Shown here: piece after piece, positions 26,360 to 35,182 of the stretch | How positions within the stretch are numbered: position 1 is the first letter of the stretch | Layout: the number at the start of each line of letters is the position of its first letter | Assembly (NCBI RefSeq): GCF_014200045.1 | Contig: NZ_JACHOV010000001.1 | Coordinates: 372,001-436,000, forward strand | Length of the DNA: 64,000 nucleotides | Source: Rhizorhapis suberifaciens | GTDB taxonomy: Bacteria > Pseudomonadota > Alphaproteobacteria > Sphingomonadales > Sphingomonadaceae | Direction of reading: 5' to 3' | The notes under the pieces: generated by a model | What the model saw: only the letters and a program-made list of their open reading frames with translations | Database searches by the model: none | What the model was told of the DNA's origin: nothing | Translations under genes and position numbers: made by a program

Positions 26360-27288
26360 GCAAGGCCCCCCGCGATGAACCAAAGGAGAAGGCAGGCGCG
26401 GCGGTAAATGGTGAGGGCGCGGCCGAGGTCCTGCTCCTTCGGTCGGGGTCCCTTGCCCAGTAGGGCGCGCTCGATCCATTCGCCATCATAAGCTGCGCCG
26501 CCACCCAAACGGATGTTCAGAGCGCCGGCCATGGCCGCTTCGGGCCAACCGGCATTAGGAGAAAGGTGCTTGCCGGCATCTCTCCACATGATCCGCCAAC
26601 CGCCTGCGCCTGCCATGCAGAGCAAAATGCCGGCCAAACGGGCGGGGATGAAGTTCAGCACATCATCTGCGCGGGCAGAAGCCCAACCGAAATAGCGATA
26701 GCGCTCGTCCATATGGCCGATAAGACTGTCCGCGGTGCTGATCGCCTTGAAGGCCAGGAGGCCGGGTAGGCCCGCGAGCAGAAACCAGAAGGCGGGGGCA
26801 ACGATGCCGTCACAAAAGCTTTCAGCCAGGCTTTCGGTCGCGGCTGCGGCAATGCCTTGCTCATCAAGCGATTGCGTGTCGCGACCCACGATCATCGAAA
26901 GCGCGCCTCGAGCTGGTGGCAGATCCCCGCCAGCGAGAGGGTGGAAGACGGCGGCGACATGGTCATGAAGGCTTTTCTGCGCAAAGCCCGTCGTTGCCAG
27001 CAGGATCACTAATCCGGCGCCCGTCCAGCCGAAGAGCAGATGTTCCAGAATCAGGCCAAGGCTGGCACTCACCATGATGAGCATCGCGAGGGTGGCGATG
27101 CCGGGCAGGCGCGCCAGGAGAGGATTTGTTCCGCGCGATGCTTTATTCCACCGCTGGTCGAGCGCCGTTATCATCATGCCTATGCCCACCACCGGATGCG
27201 GCAACCGGCGGTGCAACGCTTGTGGATAGCCGAGCGCCGCCTCAAGAATGAGGGCGGCGAGAAGCTGTTCCGCGCGATCCACGCTCAA
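26347..27288 (-). CDS. cbiB: adenosylcobinamide-phosphate synthase
   Basis: This 313-aa membrane enzyme attaches the aminopropanol phosphate arm to adenosylcobyric acid (CbiB, called CobD in Pseudomonas nomenclature). Recognisable segments are HPVVGIGMMI, ARGALSMIVGRDTQSLDEQG, TESLAESFCDGIVAPAFWF, KAISTADSLIGHMDERYRYF and LNIRLGGGAAYDGEW. The TTG at 27288 overlaps the btuD stop (TTGA); a GTG at 27282 is the alternative start. The product of cobD supplies its second substrate. Confidence 0.92.
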   Translation of the reverse strand: MSVDRAEQLLAALILEAALGYPQALHRRLPHPVVGIGMMITALDQRWNKASRGTNPLLARLPGIATLAMLIMVSASLGLILEHLLFGWTGAGLVILLATTGFAQKSLHDHVAAVFHPLAGGDLPPARGALSMIVGRDTQSLDEQGIAAAATESLAESFCDGIVAPAFWFLLAGLPGLLAFKAISTADSLIGHMDERYRYFGWASARADDVLNFIPARLAGILLCMAGAGGWRIMWRDAGKHLSPNAGWPEAAMAGALNIRLGGGAAYDGEWIERALLGKGPRPKEQDLGRALTIYRRACLLLWFIAGGLAWAL

Positions 27289-28058
27289 ACAATCCTGCGG
27301 ACTGGGACGACCATGGGATCGCCGGATGGGCTTTTGCCGATATGGACCTCAACGCCATAGGCCTGCGCCAGAACGGCGGGGGTCAGCACCTGGTCGCGGC
27401 GTCCCCCGGCGAGCACCGCGCCATCCTTCAGGGCCAATATGTCATCGGCGATGCGTGCGGCCTGGGTGAGGTCATGAAGCACTACCGCCACCCCCGCGCC
27501 ATTATGGGCACATTGCCTCAGCCGGTCGAGTACGTCGAGCTGGTGTGCAGGATCGAGACTGGCGAGCGGTTCGTCGGCGAGCAGCCATTGCGGCTCTCCG
27601 GCCAGCACACGCGCGAGAAGGACGCGCCCCTGTTCGCCGCCGGAAAGTCGAAGAATGTTGCGTTTTGCCAGGTGGCCGGAGTCCGTCGCCTCCATGGCGT
27701 TTGCGACCGCCTGATGGTCCGCCTCGCTCATGCCCCAGCGGCCGCGATGCGGAATTCGTCCAAGACCCACCAGCGTTTCGACATCAATATCCCAGTGAAT
27801 GTCGCCCTGTTGAGGGAGCAGGCCGATCATCCTGGCGCGCTCTCGGCGATCCAACTGTTGAATGTCGCGGCCTGCCATGGCGATGCTTCCGCTGTCGGGC
27901 CGCCGCAGGCCAGCAAGGCAGGATAGCAAAGTGCTTTTTCCCGCGCCGTTGGCGCCGAGGATCACTGTTACCCGCCCCTGCGAGAATGCTCCGCTGACAT
28001 CGGCCAATATCTTCCGGCCGCGAAGAGTGAGCGATACCCCCTTGAATTCCATGTCCAT
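27285..28058 (-). CDS. btuD: cobalamin ABC transporter ATP-binding protein
   Basis: This 257-aa ATPase has a Walker A motif (LGANGAGKST), the ABC signature LSGGEQGRVLLARVLA, Walker B WLLADEPLASLD and the switch His in VVLHDLTQAARIAD. It belongs to the FecE/BtuD group that powers metal-chelate and B12 import. Its start overlaps the btuC stop as TGATG, so synthesis is coupled. The context (btuF, btuC, btuB, riboswitch) makes corrinoid the likely substrate. Confidence 0.88.
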   Translation of the reverse strand: MDMEFKGVSLTLRGRKILADVSGAFSQGRVTVILGANGAGKSTLLSCLAGLRRPDSGSIAMAGRDIQQLDRRERARMIGLLPQQGDIHWDIDVETLVGLGRIPHRGRWGMSEADHQAVANAMEATDSGHLAKRNILRLSGGEQGRVLLARVLAGEPQWLLADEPLASLDPAHQLDVLDRLRQCAHNGAGVAVVLHDLTQAARIADDILALKDGAVLAGGRRDQVLTPAVLAQAYGVEVHIGKSPSGDPMVVPVRRIV

Positions 28059-29026
28059 CAGGCAAGCTCCCTGCGCATGCGGAAGAGAAGGGCAAGGAAG
28101 AATGGTGCGCCCAGAAGCGACATGGCGATGCCCAGGCGCAGTTCGCTGGTGTTGGGCATGACACGGACGAGACTGTCCGCTAGCAATAACAGCAGCGCGC
28201 CCGCGAGGGCAGAGGGCAGCAGGACCGCCGAGGGTCGATGTCCCGCCAGCGGCCGTACGAGATGCGGAACAATCAACCCGACAAACCCGATAATCCCGGC
28301 GGCCGCTACCGACGCCCCGACCGTCAGGCCGACGCCCAGAACGACCAGCCATTGCAGACGGCTGATATTTACCCCGAGGGATCGGGCCGCTTGCTCGCCG
28401 AGCGTCAGCGCGTCGAGAGAGGGTGCCGCTGCAGCCAGGACCAATATGCCCAGAATCATGGCGGGAAGGGTCAAGCGGACATCATCCCAGCTTCGATCGG
28501 TAAGCGCTCCCAAAAGCCAGGTCACGATTTCGGAGGCGGCGAATGGCGTGGGCGCGAGGCTGATGAGCAGCGAGGTCAGCGATCCGCTGATGCTGGCAAG
28601 GATCATGCCTGCCAGAGTGAAGAGGATAAGGCTTCCAGAACGTCCCGCGAGCATGGCAAGGAGCGCCATGCCAATCGCAGCCCCGGCGAGCGCGAACAGC
28701 GGAAGCAGCAGGGCTGAAGCGGCATAGCCGAAATAGAGCGAGGATACAGCACCCAAAGCGGCGCTGCCCGAAACGCCGAACAGGCCGGGATCGGCCAGCG
28801 GGTTGCGCAGGTAACCCTGCATCACCGCGCCTGACATGCCGAGCGCTGCGCCGATAAAGGCGGCCAGGACGGTGCGCGGTAGCCGCAGCTCCAGAATAAT
28901 CAACGAGGCCAAATCGCCTTGTAGCCAGTCACTGGGCGGAACCCAGATTTTGCCCGCCAGCAGGGAAGCCGCCAGCGCCGCTACTAACGCCCCCGCGAGC
29001 GAAAGATTGACGCGGAGCTGGCTCAT
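28058..29026 (-). CDS. btuC: cobalamin ABC transporter permease
   Basis: This 322-aa protein is a FecCD/BtuC-type permease with about nine to ten hydrophobic segments. Family segments include LRLPRTVLAAFIGAALGMSG, QGYLRNPLADPGLFGVSGSA, GFVGLIVPHLVRPLAGH and LLLADSLVRVM. It overlaps both neighbours (ATGA with btuF, TGATG with btuD). It would move corrinoid across the inner membrane after uptake through BtuB and delivery by BtuF. Confidence 0.9.
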   Translation of the reverse strand: MSQLRVNLSLAGALVAALAASLLAGKIWVPPSDWLQGDLASLIILELRLPRTVLAAFIGAALGMSGAVMQGYLRNPLADPGLFGVSGSAALGAVSSLYFGYAASALLLPLFALAGAAIGMALLAMLAGRSGSLILFTLAGMILASISGSLTSLLISLAPTPFAASEIVTWLLGALTDRSWDDVRLTLPAMILGILVLAAAAPSLDALTLGEQAARSLGVNISRLQWLVVLGVGLTVGASVAAAGIIGFVGLIVPHLVRPLAGHRPSAVLLPSALAGALLLLLADSLVRVMPNTSELRLGIAMSLLGAPFFLALLFRMRRELA

Positions 29027-29835
29027 GGATGCGACTTCAATGACCGGCGGACCTCGGCTAGTCTGGTTACGGCGTCAATCATGCTGGGACCGGCGCAGTG
29101 GAGGAGCCGGGGCGCATAATCGAACATGGCGACCCGATGAGAAAGGCGACGAATCGCGGGGTGATTGAGCATCCGATCGCGCTTGCCCTCAGCCGCTCCC
29201 GCCGAAAAAAGCACCCTGGGCGGTCGTGCGAGCAAATGCTCAAGCGGCAGGATGTCCCATTGCCGAAGCCCATAGGCGCTGCTCATGTTTCGAAACCCGG
29301 TGCGCCGGAGAAGGTCATCCGCTAGCGTGCCTGCGCCCGGCACCATCCCGCCGCCCTGCCAGATCAGGGCGGGGATGAACGTGTCATCTGCCGGACGGGC
29401 TTTGGACAAAGCGGCGTCGATCCGGGCATTGAGCAGTTTGCCGCGCCGGGGGACATTCAAGGTTGCGGCGATTTGGGCAATCTGGCTTTGGCTTTGCTCA
29501 ATAGTTTCGGGAACATCGATCCGCAACAGATTGATATTCTGACGTTCCAGTGCGTGAATGGTGGGCAGGTCGACATGCGGTCCGGCGATCACCAGATCGG
29601 GACGTTTGGCAAGCACCTCCTCCGCCGTGCCAGAAGTGGCGGGATAGCGGAGCGCTTGGCTCAACGGGATCGATGTGGCGCGGGGGTCGTGGGAATAATG
29701 GCTGATGGCGGCGATCTGCGAAGGATCGGCGATATGCATCAATATGGCATCGGCGCAGGGATTGAGCGAGACGATGCGGAGAGGCCGTGCGGCGGCAGGA
29801 CCCGTGAGGTTTGCAAGGGCGATGAGCCCCATCAT
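29023..29835 (-). CDS. btuF: periplasmic corrinoid-binding protein
   Basis: This 270-aa protein is a class III substrate-binding protein of the BtuF/FecB type. After a signal peptide (MMGLIALANLTGPAAA) the mature part starts RIVSLNPCADAIL and has EEVLAKRPDLVIAG, both typical. There is no lipobox, so it is probably soluble in the periplasm. I chose the ATG at 29835; the frame extends to a TTG at 29904 that overlaps the cobO stop, and that longer form is possible. It ends by overlapping btuC. Confidence 0.82.
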   Translation of the reverse strand: MMGLIALANLTGPAAARPLRIVSLNPCADAILMHIADPSQIAAISHYSHDPRATSIPLSQALRYPATSGTAEEVLAKRPDLVIAGPHVDLPTIHALERQNINLLRIDVPETIEQSQSQIAQIAATLNVPRRGKLLNARIDAALSKARPADDTFIPALIWQGGGMVPGAGTLADDLLRRTGFRNMSSAYGLRQWDILPLEHLLARPPRVLFSAGAAEGKRDRMLNHPAIRRLSHRVAMFDYAPRLLHCAGPSMIDAVTRLAEVRRSLKSHP

Positions 29836-29900
29836 CCACCCAAACCCTGCACGCGCTGCCCTACCTCCCTCCGGATAATAGCGAGGAGGCAAGGTGCAGA

Positions 29901-30509
29901 TCAAAATTCGACGCCCCTCTGGGCTTTGAAACCAGCATTATAGGGGTGCTTCACTTCGGCGAATTCGGTCACCAGATCGGCAATTTCCAGAAGCTCCGGT
30001 TTAGCCCCTCGTCCAGTGACGCAAACATGCTTATCCCGCGGCTTGATCTTTAGAAAATCGACAATTTCATCAATGGGTAAGCTACCGTTCCTGGCAACGA
30101 TATTGAGCTCGTCAAGAATGATGAAGTCATAATCCGGATCAAGGATGAGCTCCTTGGAGCGTTCCCATGCGGCGCGGGCGGCGGCGATGTCGCGCGCCCG
30201 GTCCTGCGTGTCCCATGTAAAACCTTCGCCCATCGCATTGAAGGTGAGCAGGTCCGGATACTGGGCGAAGAAATTCTTCTCGCCGGTCTCCCAATTGCCC
30301 TTTACAAATTGCACGACACCGACCTTCATTCCCCAGCCCAGCGACCGGACGGCCATGCCGAAGGCCGAGGAGGACTTGCCCTTGCCATTACCCGTATGGA
30401 CGATGAGGAGCCCGCGCTCTTCGGTCTTGCGCGCCTGAATCTTCGCGCGCGCGGCCTGCACCTTCTTCATGCGGTCGTTGTGGTGGGCATGTTCGTCGGC
30501 TTCGCTCAT
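29901..30509 (-). CDS. cobO: corrinoid adenosyltransferase, CobO/BtuR type
   Basis: This 202-aa enzyme transfers the 5'-deoxyadenosyl group of ATP to cob(I)alamin precursors. The P-loop HTGNGKGKSSSAFG, the following VGVVQFVKGNWETGE, DFIILDELNIV and VCVTGRGAKPELLE are characteristic of CobO/BtuR/CobA. I chose the ATG at 30509, which overlaps the cobD stop (ATGA). In a salvage operon it would adenosylate imported incomplete or complete corrinoids. Confidence 0.93.
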   Translation of the reverse strand: MSEADEHAHHNDRMKKVQAARAKIQARKTEERGLLIVHTGNGKGKSSSAFGMAVRSLGWGMKVGVVQFVKGNWETGEKNFFAQYPDLLTFNAMGEGFTWDTQDRARDIAAARAAWERSKELILDPDYDFIILDELNIVARNGSLPIDEIVDFLKIKPRDKHVCVTGRGAKPELLEIADLVTEFAEVKHPYNAGFKAQRGVEF

Positions 30510-31498
30510 GCTGTACTCCAATGTGTCAGTGCCTGCTCCAGCCTTTGCCATTGCGCCTCTTCGCCGGGAAGGCCGAAGCGGAGAGCGGATGGATCATCGC
30601 TGAAGGGGCGGGTCAATATGCCTGCCTGCGCCAAATGGCGGAACAGGCAAGCTGCATCGGTTGTCCGGGCGAGGCGGAAAAGGGGCGTACCGCCGACTAT
30701 CTCCAGGCCGGCGCGGCGCAACAGCTTGTGGAGCCGCTGGCTTGCATCGTTCAGCCTTTGGCGCTGCTCCCTATGCCAGCCAAGGTCCTGGTAGGCGGCG
30801 GTGCCGATCGCGATGGCCGCACTGCTTACGGGCCAATCCCCCACCACTGCTCGCAAGCGCCGAGCGAGCGGCGGATCGGCGAGCACGAAGCCCAGGCGGA
30901 CGCCAGCAAGACCGAAAAATTTGCCGAAGGAGCGCAACAGGATCGCGCCGCGCCGGTCAGGAGCCAGGCTGCATTCAGGCAAGGCGTCCGCAAAGGCTTC
31001 GTCAACGATGAGTTGGCAGGGAAGGGCGCGGAGCTCGTCGGGCGGGATGATGCGGCCGTCAGGATTGTTCGGATTGCAGAGGACGAGCAGATCGCTGTCC
31101 TGTGCCTCTCCAGGCGTCACTGGGATGGAATTGGGCCATGCCGCGCGATGACCCGAGTAGATTGGTGCAAGATAGCGCACCTTTTGCGCGCCCAATATGA
31201 AAGGCAGTAAGCGGATTGCGATGTCGCTGCCAGGGACCGCTACGACTTCAGCTGCATCGCTTGTCCCAAAGGCTAAGCCCGCCGCAGCTTCGAGCCTCAG
31301 CAGAGCTTCGGGGTCGGGAAGAGCTTTTTGATCAGTTTGCGACTGATTATCATAAGGATACCACCATGGGCTTACACCTGTCGATAAGTCCATCCAGGGG
31401 CTAGGCGCGGCTGGGAAATGCCGCGCCGCCACCCCCACACGTCCCCCATGCCCGATAAGTTCGGCGGGGTAGGGGTAAGGCGTAGCGGTGCGCGTCAT
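30506..31498 (-). CDS. cobD: threonine-phosphate decarboxylase
   Basis: This 330-aa protein is a class I/II aminotransferase-fold PLP enzyme of the CobD (Salmonella) or CobC (Pseudomonas) type. It makes (R)-1-aminopropan-2-ol O-phosphate, which CbiB uses. The N-terminal HGGRVGVAARHF and WMDLSTGVSPWWYP match the family. LCNPNNPDGRI, VDEAFAD and the PLP-Lys motif LRSFGKFFGLAGVRLGF follow. It is the second gene of the operon, about 90 bases after btuB. Confidence 0.9.
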   Translation of the reverse strand: MTRTATPYPYPAELIGHGGRVGVAARHFPAAPSPWMDLSTGVSPWWYPYDNQSQTDQKALPDPEALLRLEAAAGLAFGTSDAAEVVAVPGSDIAIRLLPFILGAQKVRYLAPIYSGHRAAWPNSIPVTPGEAQDSDLLVLCNPNNPDGRIIPPDELRALPCQLIVDEAFADALPECSLAPDRRGAILLRSFGKFFGLAGVRLGFVLADPPLARRLRAVVGDWPVSSAAIAIGTAAYQDLGWHREQRQRLNDASQRLHKLLRRAGLEIVGGTPLFRLARTTDAACLFRHLAQAGILTRPFSDDPSALRFGLPGEEAQWQRLEQALTHWSTA

Positions 31499-31589
31499 GG
31501 ATCAGTAGCTCGCCGTTGAGACCGGTTCGAAGGTTGGGTTGTTGGCGCTGTATCGTACATCACCACCGTATCGCTGTCGGTGAGCCATT

Positions 31590-33491
31590 TTAGTAACTCA
31601 GCCGGACGCCGATATAGCCGGCGCGTCCTGGTGATCCGAAGTTCAGAGCGGTCTCGTACCGTTCATCGAACAGATTTTCGAGCCGGCCATAAAGTTCCAA
31701 ATTGTCCGTCAGCCTATAGCTGGTACGGAGGTCTACCAGAACGTAACCGCCGAGCTTGACCGTCTCTTCTGGAAATACACCGAAATCTATATCCTCGCTG
31801 CTGCCAGCGTGCGTAACGGTGGCACCGGTTGAAAGCCCGAAGGGCCAGCGATAATCCATTCGCATACTGACAACTTGCTCGGGCCGACGCGGCAGTTTTT
31901 CCTCCGTGACCTGGTTCATTGCGTCTGTATAGCTATACTGCGCATCTAGCGTCAGAGACTCTACCGGTTTGAGAGAAAGCAGCAATTCCAGACCCTTGGC
32001 GCGCGTTCTACTGACATTTTCATAATAGCCGAAGCGGCCGTCGGCGCAGAGCGGGTGACTGTTCAGACAAGACACAAAATCGATGAGATCGCTCGTCCGG
32101 CGTTCAAACCAGGTGGCGCTGACCTCAATTTTTCCATCAAGTAGTTTCTGGGTTACCCCAGCGTCCCACCCCTTTGCGCGCTCTGGACGCAAGTCGGGAT
32201 TCCCGAAGTCTCCCTGCAACTGGTAAAGAGTTGGCGCCTTGAAGCCTTCGCCATAGCTGGCACGAACAAGGGTTTCGCCTTCATTGGGCGACCAAGCCAC
32301 GCTGGCTCCCAAAGTCGTCTCGCTTCCGAAGCTGTCATGATGGTCATAACGGATGCCACCGGTGATGGTCAGGCGCTGAAAGGGTGTCGCGATCAATTGC
32401 CCATAAAGGCTCTCGAGCACCGCAGATCCCCTCGTGGGCCGAGGATTTGGGTTGAAAGACGAGGGAGCGGAAAGGGTGAAAAGCTCCGAGCGTTCGCGCT
32501 CGGCACCAAAGGTGAATTGCCAGCCATCGCTGATATTGGCGATCCCCTGATATTCAACACGCTCATTCGTTCCTTCGCCCTCAAAACTAGGTTCAGTGGA
32601 TTGGGCCGGATCGAAGTTATCGCGAGTTGTTCTGGTATAGGCGTAGGCGAGGCGGTTGCGGAATCGCCCTTCAAGCAAATCCCACGTGACCCCCGCATAA
32701 CCAACAAGTTCCTTGGTTTTGCTGAATTCAGCGGAGTCTACGCCAAAGCCGTCATATTCGTTTCTACCGTAGGAGTACCAACCACGCAGATCAACCTTCA
32801 GCGCCTCGGTCAGATGCAAGCGCACCTTTCCATTGGCCCCAAAATTCTTGTAACCGTCCTTTTCGGTAGCGCCCCGATCCTCGCTCAGCTTTGAAATGCC
32901 GTCAGTCCGGAAATATCCGGCGCCAAGGCTGCCATCGAAGATTCCGCTTTTGCCTGATATATTTCCCACGAATTGGGCGGTATTGCGATAACCATATTCC
33001 GCGCGCGCGTTTGTTCGAAATGCTTCAGTTGGGTCGGTCGTGATCATGTTGATGACCCCGCCAATGGCCTGACTGCCCCATAAAACGGATTGCGGTCCGC
33101 GCAGAACCTCAATTCTTTCGATATTTCCGATGAGCAGGTTGCCGAAGTCAAACCCTCCGCCACCGGACGATGGATCGTTCAATTTCACGCCGTCGATCAA
33201 CGCGACGGTTTGTTCGGCTTCTGCTCCTCGGATACGTACGGACGTAGGAGCGCCAATACCGCCACTACGAGAAATCGTTACGCCGGGTGTTGTGGCTAGA
33301 AGATCGGCGACGGTGGTCTTCTGGCTCTGCAGAATTGTGTCGGATTCCAACACATAAACCGACTGCCCGACGCGGGACAAAGGCTGCTCCGTTCGCGTGG
33401 CAGTGACAATGATGGGCTCACCATCGTCCGCCAGTGCGGGCGAGGTGGCAAAGAGCGCGGTCGAGAGCAGCAAGCATTGAGAAAATCGCAT
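31590..33491 (-). CDS. btuB: TonB-dependent vitamin B12 receptor
   Basis: This 633-aa outer-membrane receptor has a signal peptide ending SPALA and a TonB box-like EPIIVTATRTEQ. The plug domain includes VADLLATTPGVTI, IRGAEAEQTVALIDGVKLND and RIEVLRGPQSVLWG. The C-terminal beta-barrel ends in aromatic-containing GYIGVRLSY, an outer-membrane sorting signal. Length and the downstream btuFCD genes fit BtuB. GAGGGG precedes the ATG. A cobalamin riboswitch lies 131 bases upstream on the same strand, so B12 should repress it. Confidence 0.92.
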   Translation of the reverse strand: MRFSQCLLLSTALFATSPALADDGEPIIVTATRTEQPLSRVGQSVYVLESDTILQSQKTTVADLLATTPGVTISRSGGIGAPTSVRIRGAEAEQTVALIDGVKLNDPSSGGGGFDFGNLLIGNIERIEVLRGPQSVLWGSQAIGGVINMITTDPTEAFRTNARAEYGYRNTAQFVGNISGKSGIFDGSLGAGYFRTDGISKLSEDRGATEKDGYKNFGANGKVRLHLTEALKVDLRGWYSYGRNEYDGFGVDSAEFSKTKELVGYAGVTWDLLEGRFRNRLAYAYTRTTRDNFDPAQSTEPSFEGEGTNERVEYQGIANISDGWQFTFGAERERSELFTLSAPSSFNPNPRPTRGSAVLESLYGQLIATPFQRLTITGGIRYDHHDSFGSETTLGASVAWSPNEGETLVRASYGEGFKAPTLYQLQGDFGNPDLRPERAKGWDAGVTQKLLDGKIEVSATWFERRTSDLIDFVSCLNSHPLCADGRFGYYENVSRTRAKGLELLLSLKPVESLTLDAQYSYTDAMNQVTEEKLPRRPEQVVSMRMDYRWPFGLSTGATVTHAGSSEDIDFGVFPEETVKLGGYVLVDLRTSYRLTDNLELYGRLENLFDERYETALNFGSPGRAGYIGVRLSY

Positions 33492-33621
33492 ATTGGCCCC
33501 TCAAACAACAAAGAGGCTATGCGCGGATGGTTTCGGATGGTCCTTCCCGCACAGCCGACTGCGTCGTCACGCGAGGAAATCCCTCGATCGCTCGGCAACA
33601 CCCCGTCCGCGCGATGGAACG

Positions 33622-33797
33622 ACTGCGTCAGGCAGGTCTCCTGGCTTCCGGGTCCTCGCTCGCAGCCCGCCTTCCCGGATTTGCATCCAGTGGCCTTCGG
33701 GGGCACAAGCTCGCCGGTTACAGTTGCGGGGGCAGCCCCGGATTATGGTGATAGCCACTTCCGGGTTCCCTTTTCATCCCATCTCTGGGAACCTGTC
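33622..33797 (-). promoter_or_regulatory. cobalamin riboswitch upstream of btuB
   Basis: Read on the minus strand, this region contains the conserved blocks of the AdoCbl riboswitch in order: GGTTCCC near 33792, AAGGGAACCCGG, AATCCGGGGCTGCCCCCGC followed by AACTGT (33719-33733 and adjacent bases), GCCACTG (33688-33694), CGGGAAGGCGGGC, and CCAGGAGACCTGCC near 33632-33645. These blocks define the corrinoid-binding core and its kissing loop. Ligand binding should lower expression of the whole btuB-cobC operon. The 130-base expression platform lies between it and the btuB ATG. Confidence 0.92.
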
Positions 33798-33806
33798 GCG
33801 AAGCGC

Positions 33807-33835
33807 TTCTTAAGCGCACGCAGCATGAAGGGCAA
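33807..33835 (-). promoter_or_regulatory. predicted sigma-70-type promoter of the btuB operon
   Basis: On the minus strand TTGCCC (33835-33830) and TAAGAA (33812-33807) are separated by 17 bases. Transcription would start at about 33800, exactly where the riboswitch begins. The -35 hexamer coincides with the AAGGGC ribosome-binding site of the divergent cobU. A small dyad GCGCTT-N3-AAGCGC (33803-33817) overlaps the -10. This is a prediction from sequence only. Confidence 0.45.
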
Positions 33836-33837
33836 GC

Positions 33838-34377
33838 ATGAAGAATAGTATTAAAAAAACCACCTTGGTTCTGGGGGGCGCGCGGTCGGGCAAGAGCCGT
33901 TTTGCACAGAATTTGGCTGAAAACGAGGCAGGACGGCTGGTCTATGTCGCAACGGCAGGGGCGCATGACGCAGAGATGGAAGACCGCATCGTACGACACC
34001 GGATGGACCGGGGTGAGCGCTGGGAGACGGTCGAGGAGCAAACTGACCTTGCCGGGGTGATCGAAGCTCATGGCGGGACGGGAAAGGTCCTGCTGGTCGA
34101 CTGCCTGACGCTGTGGCTGAGCAACCTGATGCTGGCGGAACTGGATCTGACCGCCGCACGCCAGCGTCTGGTCCAGGCGCTTCAACGGCAAGCGGGGCAG
34201 GTGATCTTCGTATCGAACGAAGTCGGTTCCGGGATCGTGCCGGAAACGCCCCTCGGTCGGGCATTCAGGGATGAGGCAGGACGGCTGAATCAGCTTTTGG
34301 CGGCAGAGGCGGACGCCGTCGCGCTGGTGGTGGCGGGGTTGCCGCTGTGGTTGAAGGGCGAGCGCGGACGAACGTAG
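33838..34377 (+). CDS. cobU: adenosylcobinamide kinase / adenosylcobinamide-phosphate guanylyltransferase
   Basis: This 179-aa bifunctional enzyme phosphorylates adenosylcobinamide and then adds GMP from GTP, giving the substrate of CobS. The P-loop is LGGARSGKSRFAQ. The His-containing stretch RIVRHRMDRGERWETVEE carries the guanylylated His, and VLLVDCLTLWLSNLM and SNEVGSGIVPET follow. It is divergent from the btuB operon. Because its ATG is only 40 bases from the riboswitch edge on the other strand, its own promoter must lie within the DNA that encodes the riboswitch. Confidence 0.93.
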   Translation: MKNSIKKTTLVLGGARSGKSRFAQNLAENEAGRLVYVATAGAHDAEMEDRIVRHRMDRGERWETVEEQTDLAGVIEAHGGTGKVLLVDCLTLWLSNLMLAELDLTAARQRLVQALQRQAGQVIFVSNEVGSGIVPETPLGRAFRDEAGRLNQLLAAEADAVALVVAGLPLWLKGERGRT

Positions 34378-34384
34378 GTCTGTG

Positions 34385-35182
34385 TCAAATGCGCGCGATC
34401 AGGGCATTTGCTTTCTCGGCGACGGTCAACTCCGCAGCGTCCTGAATGTACCAGCATTCGCTGCCACGCCAGGATTTGCCGCCCAGCTCGCCGGATCCGC
34501 TGAGGGGAATGAACCACGATGTCCCGCTAAGGGAAATCGCAGTCCCCCGGTCCAGCGCCTTCATCTCCAGCGCAAAAGGTTTGCCGGGCATCAACTGGGC
34601 ATTGGAGCCCAAGGAAATGTTGCGCGGGGAAAAGGCATATGGTTCCGCCTTGCTTACGGCCACGCCATCTTCCAGATGAAGCTCGCGTGGGCGACCATAG
34701 TCATAGAGGCGGTAAGTGACATCCACATTCTGCTGCACCTCCACCAGCGTGATGCCGGCGCCGATGGCGTGGACTGTGCCGGCGGGGATGAAGAAGAAAT
34801 CGCCGGCCTGAACTGGCTTCCAGTCCATCAGTTGCTCGATGGAGCCATCCAGCGCCGCGGTGCGAAGCTCCTCACCGTTCAAGTGACGGTTGAGACCTAC
34901 GCCAAGCCTCGCATCTGGTTCCGCCTCAAGGATATACCAGCATTCTTCCTTGCCGCCGGGCAGGCCGCGTTCTTTCGCTTCAGCGTCATTGGGATGGACC
35001 TGGATCGAAAGCCGTTCGCTCGTGAAAATATATTTGACCAGCAGCGGCGGGCGCTCGCCTTCCGGACCGTCGAACCAGATTTCGCCAATCTGTCTTCCAT
35101 CGGGGTTGGGGAAAATCGCCGGAATTTGGGTCCGCCCCCAGGGCTTTTCAATATATTTGGTGGTAAGCTTGATCGTGGTCAC
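34385..35182 (-). CDS. manA: class I mannose-6-phosphate isomerase (ManA type)
   Basis: This 265-aa cupin metalloenzyme interconverts mannose-6-phosphate and fructose-6-phosphate. The zinc-binding motifs are visible: QVHPNDAEAKERG (Gln, His), KEECWYILEAEPDA (Glu), and FFIPAGTVHAIGAGITLVEV (His). It also has NVDVTYRLYDYGRPRELHLE. I chose a GTG start at 35182 that overlaps the amidohydrolase stop (GTGA). It would supply mannose-6-phosphate for GDP-mannose made by ManC at 9499-10569. A phosphomannomutase was not seen in this window. Confidence 0.82.
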   Translation of the reverse strand: MTTIKLTTKYIEKPWGRTQIPAIFPNPDGRQIGEIWFDGPEGERPPLLVKYIFTSERLSIQVHPNDAEAKERGLPGGKEECWYILEAEPDARLGVGLNRHLNGEELRTAALDGSIEQLMDWKPVQAGDFFFIPAGTVHAIGAGITLVEVQQNVDVTYRLYDYGRPRELHLEDGVAVSKAEPYAFSPRNISLGSNAQLMPGKPFALEMKALDRGTAISLSGTSWFIPLSGSGELGGKSWRGSECWYIQDAAELTVAEKANALIARI

